From the NCBI GenBank assembly GCA_016801845.1, contig CM028918.1:14604501-14668500 (forward strand): 64,000 nucleotides of DNA, read 5' to 3'. The stretch comes from Polydactylus sextarius (Eukaryota; Chordata; Actinopteri; Polynemidae). The position numbers were made by a program, and so were the translations under genes. Below, in pieces: positions 12,101-22,400 of the stretch. The notes under the pieces were generated by a model. The model was not told the origin of the DNA. It did no database searches and saw only the letters and a program-made list of their open reading frames with translations. Within the stretch, counting starts at the first letter, position 1. Each line of letters opens with the position of its first letter.

Positions 12101-13878
12101 TTTTTGCAGTACACAGGATGAATCTGCTCCAACTCCACACCCCCATGTCACAATTTATCAAAGGGGTGTGCTGCCCTCCACCTGCCCCTCATATGGCCCT
12201 TGTCCAATTCATCTCTTCATCTCCCCAGAAGCCACCCTGGGGCCCAGCCCTCGTCACCCTGCCCTCCCGCCACACACACACACACGCTGTCCATCTCAGA
12301 TAACCAGGTGAGGACACAGAGCAGCAGGAAATGATGATAGTTGTCCAGTAGCTTTGAAGGGGGACAACAAAACAGCATCTGTGTATTTCTAGTTACAGCA
12401 GATATGTCTCTTATCTCAGCACCTTACTGAAACCATGTTTTTCTTTAGATAAATGCTGAAAAAAATAACAAAAGGAAAAGTGTACAACATCATTAGGCCC
12501 CTCTAGACAAGGGAGACTCTCATAAACGTGCAGACGGATTCTCGGCTGAAGCACTATATTTATTAGACACTGTGTGGCGTTTAATAAAACTGATTTATTG
12601 CCACTTGAAGTTAAATGTCAGAACAACAAAGCAGTAAAAAAAAAAAATCAGCGAGCACTCTCTGTCCACCTGATTCTATAAATCTGTTTGATATGAGACA
12701 TGCAAAACTTTAAAACCAGGTGCTGTTTTTAGTCAGTTAGAACCTGTTTTCCTCTGCGAAGCTTGAAATAGTGCAGTAGTGTGGCTATACCAGCAGACAG
12801 AGCATATGTGGACCCACATACTGACTGATGGACTGGGTGACTGAGTGAGCCTTCTAGTTGGAACCAAAACAGGTTGAAAGCAAGTTCTACCTCCTAACAG
12901 GCTGAGAAAGAAACTTTGTTTTGTATGTTTTCTACTGGTCTGACTTTATGTGCTGCTGTTTGCTGGACTGTCAACAACAACTCAAGGGATTTCCCACAGA
13001 GTGAACCAGCTGGTCAAGTCCACCAGCTCTGTCAGCGTGATGTACCTGGATCCTCCAGAGGAGCAGGTGGAGGAAACAAATAGTGAGAAATGTGTTTTTA
13101 CTATAAGCTACACTTCCCGTCCATGTCCTGACAAGCTATCCATGATGAAGAGGTGCTTCATCAACAACGACTATCAGACTGACATCAGAGGGGACACCTT
13201 TGCTTCACCATCCAGGACCCTTCATATTCTCTTCCCAGTCGGTGGCCGACAAGTAGACATATGTCATATGTTGGGCGCAGGAAGTCACACTAGTTTGCTA
13301 GTTTGCAAACTCTCTCTGGAAGTAGTCACTATGTCACAAAGCCTGTAAAGTCTGCCATCATTTTTTTTAAATGACCAAACCTTTAGAAAATGTTTATATA
13401 TAATTATATTCTTTATTTTCAATGCACTGTAAATAAAACTTGACCTTTTCACTGCAAGATTTCTTTCAGCTGATGGGTTTTACATACAATATCACAACAT
13501 GCTCAGTTAAATAACCTTATAATGTTTCACTTTTTACCACAGTGATTTGTTACACAGTCAGAGTTATTATCAGCATCCTCTTGTGATTAGCCTGCATTAT
13601 TACCTGCTACAGAGCTGAGTTGATTGTTTCCTCACTCGCTCCAATGCAATCATCCTCTCCCTGTTTGCCAACTTTGTTTCTCTAAACAAAAGGGCTCCAA
13701 GGCGTCTCGGTGGGCTGACCCAGACCACTTCGCCCAGCGTCAGACCTGCATGAACGCCTTCAGCCACTGGCTGGGTTTCATGCCTCTGATACACTCCCAG
13801 ATGAGGCTGGACCCCGTGTTGTTCAGGGACCAAGTTTCTATCCTGAGGAAGAAATACAGGGACATCGAGAGGCTGTGA
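5994..13878 (+). CDS. ext1: Exostosin glycosyltransferase 1 family gene, C-terminal part (last three coding exons)
   Basis: EXT1 is a type II Golgi membrane glycosyltransferase that, with EXT2, polymerises heparan sulphate by alternately adding GlcA and GlcNAc. The window holds only the C-terminal 172 residues of a protein normally about 746 long, inside the GT64 (GlcNAc-transferase) domain. Coding exons are 5994-6154, 7100-7271 and 13693-13878 (stop TGA 13876-13878); phases join in frame (two bases carried over junction 1, none over junction 2). Near-invariant EXT1 blocks are visible: WQSFPERIVGYPARSH, GYTSKWTNDYSMVLTGAA, MVDHMANCEDILMNF, PPIKVTQKKQYKETMM, SRWADPDHFAQRQ, and the hallmark C-terminus LRKKYRDIERL. 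I looked for the preceding exon in 1-5993 and did not find it, so it lies upstream; EXT1 introns are usually very large. Teleosts have several ext1 paralogues. Which one this is cannot be settled here; ext1c is a guess from the unusual neighbourhood. Confidence 0.93.
7100..7271 (+). CDS. ext1: ext1 penultimate coding exon
   Basis: The acceptor is TTTGTCCATCAG and the donor CCCAG/GTAGG. It reads YYHYLYTHHVPASLL to KKQYKETMMTQ. At 172 nt it completes the split Arg codon and ends on a codon boundary. Compared with my memory of human EXT1, differences are mostly conservative and cluster at THHVPASLLTMVDHM. Confidence 0.93.
7430..7520 (-). mobile_element. Tc1-like transposase relic, C-terminal piece (left part of split copy)
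   Basis: Read on the minus strand, this segment resembles the C-terminal end of fish Tc1 transposases: ELW followed by an AAGATGCTTRGAAC block, the region of ELW..LQDAWNNLP. The stretch CTCTCTTCATGTAA at 7506-7519 matches the antisense codons just after the block encoded at 10424-10540. The two pieces are therefore one relic split by a later insertion. Reading frames are decayed. Confidence 0.6.
7775..9935 (-). mobile_element. 5'-truncated L1/Tx1-like non-LTR retrotransposon (LINE)
   Basis: On the minus strand, 9928-9049 encodes reverse transcriptase blocks: HRPISLINSDAKIIAKVL, then GFVKGCQ, SLDAEKAFDRVEH, RGTQGCPLSSLLFVLAIEPLA, and FTDDII at the catalytic position (normally FADD), then GFKINDSKS. 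Downstream near 8350-8430 a degraded CX2C..H..C segment (PDICVKCDAKGSLIHCMWECP, partly paraphrased) fits the L1-type C-terminal zinc knuckle. The 3' end is an A-tail (T-run 7775-7788 on the plus strand). Between RT blocks 0 and 1 the frame shifts (ORFs 9928-9716 and 9732-9049). The upstream endonuclease domain is missing, so the copy is dead. It sits inside the inverted-repeat element in the ext1 intron. Confidence 0.88.
9049..9928 (-). pseudogene. LINE ORF2 reverse transcriptase fragment, frameshifted
   Basis: Two overlapping minus-strand frames (9928-9716 and 9732-9049) together cover RT motifs 0 to about 7 of an L1/Tx1-clade ORF2. A one-step frame change lies near 9716-9732. The YADD/FADD catalytic box reads FTDD, a substitution of a normally invariant Ala. 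The frame ends early at 9049, although homologous sequence continues toward 7790 in broken form. It would not give an active enzyme. Confidence 0.85.
10424..10540 (-). mobile_element. Tc1-like transposase relic (right part of split copy)
   Basis: The minus-strand translation reads QEGQGVLQQMVWPP.SPDLSIME, matching the conserved Tc1-family stretch around the third catalytic acidic residue (RKEEQGVLxQMVWPPQSPDLNxxE). The neighbouring codons on the other side of the insertion are at about 7506-7520. It is a short, decayed fragment. Confidence 0.8.
11891..12016. mobile_element. Short MITE with about 28-bp terminal inverted repeats (common fish family)
   Basis: The left end (11891-11919) and right end (11987-12016) are imperfect inverted repeats built on TTTAAGGT..AGTGYGTRGGATTTAATGG. 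The inside keeps the family's typical GGCATCTAGTGGTG segment and an AGGAGAAGCT block. At about 125 bp this is an internally deleted copy. The family is one I recognise from many teleost introns; I give no name. Confidence 0.78.
12944..13348 (+). other. Orphan open reading frame in ext1 intron, followed by a poly(A) signal
   Basis: A stop-free frame of 135 codons ends at TAA 13346-13348, with AATAAA at 13432-13437 about 85 nt later. It starts without an in-frame ATG (first usable codon GTG at 12950). An acceptor-like CTCCTAACAG ends at 12900; from there another frame runs through ATG 12925 and a hydrophobic stretch (MFSTGLTLCAAVCW) before a stop near 13083. A one-base shift near 12945 would join that start to the long frame (VLLFAGLSTTTQG, then ISHRVNQLVKS), giving a signal-peptide-like start. 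Codon usage in the first half looks coding-like. I do not recognise the protein. It may be a decayed small secreted-protein gene, an alternative ext1 terminal exon, or chance. Confidence 0.3.
13693..13878 (+). CDS. ext1: ext1 terminal coding exon
   Basis: The acceptor is AAACAAAAG after a short pyrimidine tract. It encodes 61 residues from GSKASRWADPDHF to KKYRDIERL and the TGA stop. The preceding intron is 6,421 bp and carries several transposable elements. The AG used is inferred from phase and family alignment. Confidence 0.93.
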   Translation, partial: GSKASRWADPDHFAQRQTCMNAFSHWLGFMPLIHSQMRLDPVLFRDQVSILRKKYRDIERL

Positions 13879-14590
13879 AAGCACGAGGATACGTGTCAAA
13901 TCACTGACCGAGGCAGAGGAAGTGAAAGAGGTCGGCGAGGTGTGTGTGTGTGCAGGGGGCTGTCATGACAAGAATACATACACTGAATGCAAACATTTGT
14001 GAGACTATAAAGGAGGAATCACACATACACCGGACATAAAAATGACAAAGCAGTGAGGTAAGCATAAGGCATTTAACGGCGCATTTCTATGAAAAAAAAA
14101 ATGTGTGTATGTATGGTTGTTACTGTTCATACCTGTCATCTGGGACAGTACACTTAAATACAACTGCATGGATACTCATGCATCAAAGACCTGAACACAT
14201 TCAAGGAAGTCCTGACCACAGACATTCAGTATGTGTTGCATGGTTTGAAAAATGACAGCAGTACATGGACCTGAAAATATAATGTGTTTTAGAATCTAAA
14301 CAAAAAAAAAAATCTAAGAAAAATGTTTATTGTGGATATTGGCCTGATGGCAGTAGATGATTACACAGTATATTGTTGGCAAAAAGGTTTAAGAGATTTA
14401 AGAGTTATAGATTGTATTCATGAAGTCGCTTGGTGGGGTTATGTATGTACAGTACAGACACATTATGGACAAAAATGACGAACTGTAGCTTCAGGGTCGG
14501 AGACAATGGCAATATGCCTCTTGTATACTATTGTAGATTTTCAGCAGCAGCTCCTGTCTGTATGAAATAAATAAAAAATAAAATAAAGTT
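13879..14590 (+). other. Probable ext1 3' UTR with poly(A) signals
   Basis: Non-coding sequence directly after the ext1 stop. It ends at a cluster of three overlapping AATAAA hexamers (14566-14571, 14577-14582, 14582-14587), the first strong signals downstream of the stop. The 3' end is inferred; longer isoforms are possible. Confidence 0.6.
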
Positions 14591-14699
14591 ATGTTATGTT
14601 AAGACAAGAGGCCAGGACTCAACTCTATTTCTTTCTGTGCTGTTCTGTGCTATTTGTCCTGCCTCTCCTGTTCCCAGTTTGAAACTGTACTTTATTGTG

Positions 14700-14704
<5 letters not shown>

Positions 14705-14741
<37 letters not shown>

Positions 14742-14764
14742 TTTTTTTTTTTTTTTTTTTTTTT
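14705..14764 (+). repeat. Long poly(T) tract
   Basis: 60 bp of T with a single G at 14741, about 120 bp past the ext1 poly(A) signals. Could be a microsatellite or the tail of a minus-strand retro-insertion; no insertion body is recognised beside it. Confidence 0.95.
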
Positions 14765-16439
14765 CATTTAGGCATCAAAGAATCAAATTAGTTGCATTTT
14801 TTTTCTCACAGTATTGATTCCTTTGTGTAAATGCTGACTCTCTCACCTGCATGGAGTTGCAGCAAAATAAATAGATGAAAATAGTGATTCAGTGAAAGTG
14901 AACGGTTATATTTGAATTTTGATTTAGGTTGACTTTAAATTGGTGCAATAACAACAGCACTGGATGGTCATTTTTAGGGGTAAATAAAAGTTTTCTGTCA
15001 ACATTTGTTGATGTAAAAAAATAGGTGTACTTCTACCAAACTGTGTGTATTTAGTCACATTTTCAATTCATGCAGAGGAAGAAAAATCTACCTACTGTAT
15101 ATCTCGAAGAGGCAACTCCTGACATTTACATAGCAGTAGTGGAGAGAAACTAGCATAAAAATTTGGTTAAGATTTGCACTACATTTAAATGGAAACTTTG
15201 CTAGTGTCAGTTAAATTGCCATAGAAATTTGGCAGCAGAATATTCACCTGCAATCAGCTGCTTCTGGCTGAGAACTGACACTACGAGCGCATCCATCAGA
15301 TAGCACACACTCACATAAGGTAAGTGTAGACCTATATGTTTTTTCTAACTGATAGCAACATTATTTTTTTGCTACCTATTGTTCACCAATGTTTTTGCCA
15401 GTATTCGACCAGTAGGATTTACTAGTGCAGGTTCCAGGTCATGATCCTATTACAGCTTCCTGCCTATGAACACCACCATTGCTTTTACAGCCCAGCTGGA
15501 GGATGCTAGGAAAAGAAGTGAATCCAGACTGGTCCAAGCAGTGATAGGTGATTGGTAAGTATGTGTCTGAGGCTTCAGGTATACAATAGAGATGGTGTTA
15601 TTTGTCTTGCACATTCAGTGGACTGTAGTATATTTTGTTTTGCTGTCCTGAGCTATAGGTTGGACATGTCTTATTGAAGCTGCACCACAGGGATACAACA
15701 GAGTAAAAATCATGGATTGGATATTATGAAATATGAAGCACAAACAGAACAGAACAACTGCTGACTATGTCTTCTTCAGTTTTATTTTGAGCAACAAAAG
15801 AAACTACATTCTTAAATTTCTTTATTCCAGTTTGCCTTCACTAGATATAACCTTTGATTATGACCTTAACTGCTGAGTTTCTGGTTTTATTTGTAGAGCA
15901 AAGAAATTGCAGTTTAGTGCAGGCCTGATATTTTTTAAGCTGTTTTAAGTAGCATCTCCATTTCTTTAAAAACCCCCACTGAGGTGCAAGCAAACCATTA
16001 TTTTTTTTTTCTCTGAGCACTAAAACACCCACTGTGATTCTTGAAGCACTTTGGAACCATTAACACTCACACTCAATGCATTTAAACAGAATACACTTGC
16101 TCACTTTACATTTTTCTCTATACTGTAAATAAGTCTCAGGTGAACAGTTGATTTGCACAACAAAGGAGGCTAGTTTTGAACAGCAAGTAACAGGGATGAG
16201 GATTAGATGGGGGGTTGGGAAACAGTGACATAACAAACATTGTGAAACTGACAAATTCCTGACAACAGACCAGAGCAGCTCTGGTACATTATCATCTTGG
16301 ATCATGTTATTTTCCAAACCAAACTGCTTTGTTGTGCAGTTCAGGTTCACTGGTTTTCATCGCAATTGGTCTTCCCCCATAAAAATGTAATCAAACTCCA
16401 AATATGATGAGCTGAATCCATAAACATACTGTAATTGTG

Positions 16440-16474
<35 letters not shown>

Positions 16475-17653
16475 CTACATTATGGAGGATGGTTCCCATG
16501 ACCATAAAGGAGCCAATCAACCCACCTTTTCCATGCTCCTTCATCACTTCTGCCGCTTCTCATTTGTCTTCCTCTTCATCTATATCATTGATTTTTCCCT
16601 CTCACCTTCCTTCACCTCCCTCCTCTCAAACACAATAATCATAATCACCTGATTTTACTTTCTAGTTTTCCCTGCGTACCATTATTTCATCTAATAACAT
16701 TTTTTTCTTTTCAGGAGTTCTCCCTTGTCCCCTCTTGTCTCTCATAAACAATAACCGAGATCTCTTCATCATCTGAAGGTTATTGCAGTTCTTCTTCTTC
16801 TCTTCTTCTTCTGTTGATGTGACATGTCTTCAAACCAAGATCTACAGTGTCATTAGAATTAACACATTAAGGGATGCTGGATTCTTTTACACAAACCAAA
16901 CACTGACATAAAAACTACAGACAAGTCAGCTGTTGATTTGCTACACAGGCATCCAAAGCAAATAAATTTTTTACAACCAGTGAAACAGCTATTGCGCTTT
17001 ATTTTGTGGGTACAATATGTCACACATGCCCTCACCAAATGAGAGTTGTTTTTCCAGCTGTTTTCACTACACAACTGCACATAAATGCATATGCTTCATC
17101 AGATTTTCCTCTCACATTTTATTATAGAGATTTCTGTGTTTATTTTGTGTTAATTAGATCTGTTTATTGCAGTAAAACCAGACAATAGTCAGTGCCTTGA
17201 CACTGGGGTGGAGGTGAGACAAGGCGTTCACTACAGTGACAGAACGGGGACCAAAGAGGTGAGTAAGTTTAAACATCATTCATCGAAGATGACAGGAAAG
17301 CCTGGTAATAAATCTCAGTGCAATCACTGGATGTGTGTCGACAGTATTTGTGCTGACGCTCAGTATGTTGAATATCAGCTCATTCACTGGACATAACTGA
17401 GGGTTTAAGAAAGACCTGTCAAAATAAAGTGATACCATTCAAAGCTGTCACAGAATGAGACTAGAACGAACCATTTTTCCATTAAACATGAAAGTCTTTT
17501 TTCCCTGTGCACCCTCTTTCTCTTCAGTCTGGCAAATAACCAGAGCCAGATGATTTAGTTCGAGCTACAATGGCTTTCATTTCAGTTTGCTTTAGGGAAT
17601 TTTCCTTTTTGCTCTTATGATGCATTATTATGGTACCTGCGGCCTATAAAATG

Positions 17654-17654
<1 letters not shown>

Positions 17655-17697
<43 letters not shown>
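17655..17697 (+). repeat. (GT)n microsatellite
   Basis: 43 bp of perfect TG/GT. Confidence 0.96.
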
Positions 17698-17698
<1 letters not shown>

Positions 17699-18339
17699 TC
17701 AGGTCGTAATGTACACATTATCTTATGTATAGCAAAGGTGTTTCTGAGTTAAGAGCACTCCTGAGACCAACAGCACCACCGTCTACTGTAGTTCAAACAT
17801 TTTCCTGATGAATACATATTAATTTATAGTCTAATAAGTCTTTGTGCATGAGATGTTGTTAGGTAGTTGTCTTTTTATTTGATCGTTCAATATCTGACTA
17901 TTATTAGATAACAAGTTAAGGCACTGAAATAAATCTACAACCTAAAACAGACAAATAATCGAATGCAACATTTCCCATTGGTCTCACTGGTCTGTCACTG
18001 GAGTTTTCTGTAACTGAGGACAACAGTACTCAGCAAAAATACTTGAGCATGGTTCTTTAGAAAATTACAAGCACACAAACTCAATTGATAACACCCCAAA
18101 TCATCAGGAAATAAGCTGGAGGTGCTAGAGGTGTGTTTTTTTTTTTTTTTCTCTTTTTTGGTCTAAATGACCAAAAAAGCAGTTTGGCACTGATTAAAAA
18201 AAGATACAGTTGCTTTGAACATATCTCCTAAATGCATACTGTAGCTCCTATTTACTTAAATTTAGGCAAGTAAAACAGTGCTACTGTGAACTAGCAATTT
18301 ACAGTGTTAATCTGTTAGCAGCATGCCCTATTCAGTCAC

Positions 18340-18850
18340 TCCTCATTGGTGAGATCTCTGGGACTCGTTTCAGATTTGGTACAAATGTTCACCTGGACTT
18401 AAATATAAACTGAACTCACTCTAACCTGGCAAACATGGTTTGGACCTGGTGAACACAATATTTGAAGAATATCTTGAGATGAAACCTGCAAATTTGTCAT
18501 AGTTGTTCACTGGACTGTTTAAATATTTGTGGTTATAGATCATGACCTAGGTGATCTCATCCTTTTTACTTATTTGTTATAATGAACAACTTGAGGGAAA
18601 TATGAATCTCTTCTAATTTACATTTTGTGTATTCCATCGCAACTTTTTGTGATATAACATTAAAAAGCTAATTTAAAAGTTGTTCTTGTCCCATTTTGGT
18701 AAATGGGATATTTCAGAAATGTCATAAGTGAATTTCTTCAAATTTAGTTGAAATGTTCACTCAAACTCAAGGATGAACAGATTGGAATTTGGCAGTCAGA
18801 CAAAGGTCAAAGTCACTGTCACTTCAAAAAAACGATTTTGGTTAAAACTC
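18340..18850 (+). repeat. Dispersed teleost repeat, degenerate copy A
   Basis: Contains the recurrent fish-repeat phrases ATTTCTTCAAATTT, AAATGTTCACT, AAGGATGAACAGATT and CAAAGGTCAAAGTCACTGT. The same phrases recur in order at 22140-22400, so the two are related copies of one family. No coding capacity seen. Confidence 0.65.
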
Positions 18851-18914
18851 ATCTTCTATGCTATTTACTTTACAGAAGGACCACAAGGCAGTTATCCTAG
18901 ATTGAAGTTGTGAA

Positions 18915-18971
18915 GTCCACAAAATCAGAGACCCAGTACGCTTGGTGCGACAGGTCTCTGGTTTTGTGGAC
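18915..18971. repeat. Hairpin: 19-bp inverted repeat with 19-nt loop
   Basis: GTCCACAAAATCAGAGACC at 18915-18933 and GGTCTCTGGTTTTGTGGAC at 18953-18971 pair at 18 of 19 positions. It may mark the end of a mobile element: a repeat-rich module follows. Confidence 0.8.
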
Positions 18972-19077
18972 CAAATAGGCAGACGCAAAGGGTTTTAAAA
19001 ACAGGGACATACACTTTATTAACAAAAAACCAACAACAAAAAACCTCATGGAGAACAGCATGAAAAAAGTTCAAGAC

Positions 19078-20341
19078 TTAAAGTGTATATTGCAGGTTAA
19101 CCATCACTTTCAATTAATGTGTACAAAAAGCCCTCAATATATGATGCATACTTTAAGGCTGTCTCCAAAAGCAGTACAGTTTTTGTCATGTTTGTAGTAG
19201 ATGGGTTTTTTTTTTTTTATTAACAAAACTTGGTGATGACATCACATGGGGGAGTTGTAGTGGGTTGCTGAGGTGTCCTGGTAAGTTGCTGCAGACTATC
19301 TTGTCTGCAGGAAACGTGAAAAAGCCAAGTACATTATTGTATTTGCTTGGTGCCTGGCAGGTTTTAACTTTTTCATGTTTCTACCAGCTTGGCAACGTCT
19401 CTACTATCAAGTTAGTAATCGGAAGAAGAGTGGGTACTGGAAGTATTCGAGCTGGCTGACAGTGAAACAGAAGTATGTCACAACAACGGTTGGCATACAG
19501 CCTTTTGTTTCATGCTTTGTTGTCATGGTAATGGCTCTACTAATAACATGTAGGCATAGTGTTTGTTTTTTGCGTTGTTTTATTTTCTCTTTCACTCGTT
19601 GAAACTGGTGCTGCACATATAAAGACAGAGATGTATTTTGAATGTAAAGCTCGTTCAAATGTACGTTTTCAGCACGATCTTTGTAAAGCTTTTTGTTTTC
19701 CAAAATGATCCTGCGTTTATTTGGCACAGGCGTCTATATGAGACCAGCATTTCTGGCACCTTCCTTCCTACCACCATATACCGCGAGCTTTGCCTGCCAG
19801 ACAAGACAACCCGGTGAATTTAAGCATATTACTAAGCGGAGAAAAAAGAAACTAACCAGGATTCCCTAAGTAGTGATGTGGGAAGAGCCCAGTGCCAAAT
19901 CCCACTGTCCAATGGGTGAGTGTGGGTAATGTGGTGTACAGAAGACCACTTGCCCAGTGTCGCTCGAGGACCTAAGTCCTTCTGATCAAGGCTTAGCTTG
20001 TGGATGGTATGAGGAGGGTAACAGCCCCCGTTATTGTCATTAACAGTAAGTCATACAAACCTAAATAGATCATATTTTAGCAGTAGGATTCATGTTTAAA
20101 GGTAGAGGCAAAATGACTTCACAGTAATCAGTTGTTTATGCCTATGTGATATCACGCAACGCATTGTGGGGGAAGGGGGAATCCTTGTAAACTGCTATTG
20201 AAAGCGTCTACTTTTTCATATTATATTTTGTTTTCAGATACCCCACAACATAAAATATGATGGATGATTGTTCACATATTTATTTCCAACAAGGAAACTG
20301 CAGAAATTCTTTGGAAAATTTACCTGCAATATACACTTTAA
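19078..20341. repeat. Inverted-repeat-flanked module containing a 28S rRNA fragment
   Basis: TTAAAGTGTATATTGCAGGT at 19078-19097 recurs exactly inverted at 20322-20341. The 1.22 kb between holds the 28S-like fragment at 19794-20030. Whether this is one element or two same-family repeats in opposite orientation cannot be decided from one copy. Confidence 0.55.
19794..20030 (+). pseudogene. Decayed 28S rRNA 5'-end fragment
   Basis: Sense-strand match to the first roughly 270 nt of eukaryotic 28S rRNA. Landmarks in order: GACAACCCGGTGAATTTAAG, CATATTACTAAGCGGAG, GAAACTAACCAGGATTCCCT, GGAAGAGCCCAGTGCC, TGTGGTGTACAGAAGACC, GACCTAAGTCCTTCTGATC, and GGTAACAGCCCCCG. About 10 nt are missing after GATTCCCTAAGTAG. 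Most differences from the expected rRNA are CpG to TpG/CpA changes, the signature of methylated, long-silent DNA. It is not functional: only the 5' domain is present and no other rDNA is nearby. Confidence 0.9.
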
Positions 20342-20344
20342 GGC

Positions 20345-20870
20345 CGGGTTGTGAGCAGTACAAAAAATCCCAACGAAAATACACAAAATAAACAAAAAGC
20401 CGGGCTGAAGACAGCGGGGACTCTGCAGGGACACATAAACACGGCTGGCTGGGCGAAGCGAGATGGATGGGGAGGAATAATCCTACACACAAAAAAAAAC
20501 AATATCAAAACACAAGCACAAGGATTGACCAATCCTGACAAAAGACACCACTATTAGCGTACAACGATCTGGCAAAGACTGGGAGTGAAGACCTGGTTCT
20601 TAAGCAGGAAGAGGTGGAAGGTGGCAATCAGGTGGATGAGCTGCAGGTGAGGGATGATGGTGAACGAGAAGTGAGACAAAATGACTGCCCTCCCCAGCCT
20701 GTGATGATGAGACAAATCAGCCAGTCCTAGAAACAAACCCACATGACACACCGACACAGATGAGGGGAAGTAAACAGACACAAAAGGGAAAAGGGACGAG
20801 GGGACACAGGAATTGTTAGGAGCCAGGATAAACACTATCCTCAACTCCAAAACCATATCCAAACTTATCC
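20345..20870. repeat. Probable retroelement/transposon remnant
   Basis: An A-rich, low-complexity segment with phrases typical of decayed fish retroelement ends (AATCCTGACAAAAGACACCA, ACAACGATCTGGCAAAGACT, GGTGGATGAGCTGCAGGTGA). There are no recognisable domains. The assignment rests on general resemblance only. Confidence 0.3.
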
Positions 20871-20879
20871 CTGTAAGTT

Positions 20880-21639
20880 TTCAGAGCTCCACAATAACAT
20901 CATGCTTCATCTGCCCTTTATTTCTGAGGGAGAATATTGATTTTCTCATGAAAATGTGAGGAAAACGTGAGGAAAATACCAAAACAACCACCGAAAGTTT
21001 TCAAACCCAGTCATGCAGCATAATCCTCTTCTCCACTGGATATTCATATGCTTTGTGTGTTCCAAACATCTCAGATATCACTGAATACACAACCTTGTCC
21101 AATTCTTGCCTGCACAGTGAGGGAGACTGCATCTCATAAGTGAAGCTTGCTGTGTTGGCCGTGCCACAACTCCGAGAGCTGCCTTCCCACAGAGACAGTC
21201 ACAGCTGAATCAACATGTTTCTCATGTGTTTTCTGCTTCTCTTTTTCACTGACTCTGAATTAGATTTGAGCTTGTGGCATAATGTTGTTTCTGTTTGATC
21301 TGCAGTTCAAATTTTGAAGATTGGATTTCCCTCAAGGGCACAAGCTCACGGCAGGTATGTCACTTTGTGTGTGTGTGTGTGCGTGTGTGCGTGTGGGTGT
21401 GGGTGTGTGGTGATAAACCAATAAGGTTTCACAAACAGCTGCATATTCATACCTTTTATTCTTCTTCTTTTGTCTGCATCTGTTCCATATGAATGTGATG
21501 TGACTCAGTGAAGCACAGAGTAAAGACCTCCTGTCTGTAAAGAGCTGTCAATAGGGAGTCCAGACCATAATAATGTCTTGCAAACTGTTTCACTGCAGCA
21601 GACAGTGACTTTTTATCTCCTCAGTGCAACACACATTCT

Positions 21640-21671
<32 letters not shown>

Positions 21672-22140
21672 CCTCCTCTCTGTAAGAGCATGTTGAAGGG
21701 TCTTGTCTCCACTGTGATCAATACAGGTCAGTGTTAGTCATTGGATGTGATCATCCATGGGTTCCCTCAGGAGGAAACTAAACCGCTTCACTTCTCGCCA
21801 TTTGTACTTATTGGACAGTGAACACGGATCCCTGTTCCTGCTGATGTCAGTGGAAGCCAGCCAGCACAAGGAGACACAAAAAAATAAATCTGACAGAGGG
21901 GAGAGTAGAAGTCGCAGGAGGCTTTTAAGTGACGTAAAACAGTAAAATGTGGACATCTCCAGGGATCCATGAAGACGTCTCTGACAAAATGAGCTGTAAT
22001 ATTGTTTCACTATTGAGTAAACCATATTAGAGGATATGTGAGGGACTATTGTCAAGGCTTTTTAGCTTTTTAGCTCTGGTAAAAGGCATAAAAGAGTGTT
22101 TGGAACCGTTTCACTTCTCCCTGCTCATCCATTTTGGGAA
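20880..22140. other. Intergenic stretch, no gene seen
   Basis: Contains a GT-rich repeat (about 21366-21410) and a CA repeat (21641-21666). A 50-nt segment at 21305-21354 is flanked by CTGCAG and a GTATGT donor, but nothing links it to other exons. Confidence 0.45.
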
Positions 22141-22400
22141 GTTTTCATTCATCTCATTTTTGTGAATGCAATATCTCAGGAACACTTCAATGGAATTTAT
22201 TCAAATTTGCAACAATTGTTCACTTCAACTTAAGGATGCTTTGATTTTTGGTGGCCAAAGGTCAAATTTCAATATTCTGTTGTGACCTCATATTTATCCT
22301 ATTGTTTTAATGTAATGTATCTCAGAAACACTTCAATGGATTTTTTTTGGAAATGGGCACAAACATTCACTTTGGATCAATTCAAAATTATTTAAAACCT
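22140..22400 (+). repeat. Dispersed teleost repeat, degenerate copy B
   Basis: Carries ATATCTCAGGAACACTTCAA, ATTCAAATTTGCAACAATTG and GGTGGCCAAAGGTCAAATTT, followed by a second partial unit (TATCTCAGAAACACTTCAAT at 22318-22338). Same family as the copy at 18340-18850. The partial second unit suggests local duplication or two adjacent insertions. Confidence 0.65.

Larger units (their letters stand above)
14591..18340. other. Intergenic stretch downstream of ext1; microsatellites, possible non-coding exons
   Basis: No coding gene is supported. Contents are a 60-bp T-tract with one G (14705-14764), a CA repeat (about 16444-16472) and a GT repeat (17655-17697). Three splice-site-flanked segments with consensus donors end at 15319 (ACATAAG/GTAAGTG), at 15554 (GATTG/GTAAGTA, acceptor CTTTTACAG at 15490) and at 17258 (AAAGAG/GTGAGT, acceptor TTATTGCAG at 17172). 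They do not chain into one open frame, so any transcript would be non-coding. Confidence 0.45.

Noticed and set aside
15491..15554. Coding exon reading QLEDARKRSESRLVQAV
   Set aside because: The frame is open over this short segment only; joining it to the upstream donor-bearing segment gives an immediate stop, and I know no matching protein.
19794..20030. Functional rDNA unit
   Set aside because: Only the first part of 28S is present, CpGs are decayed, and no ITS, 5.8S or 18S sequence is nearby.
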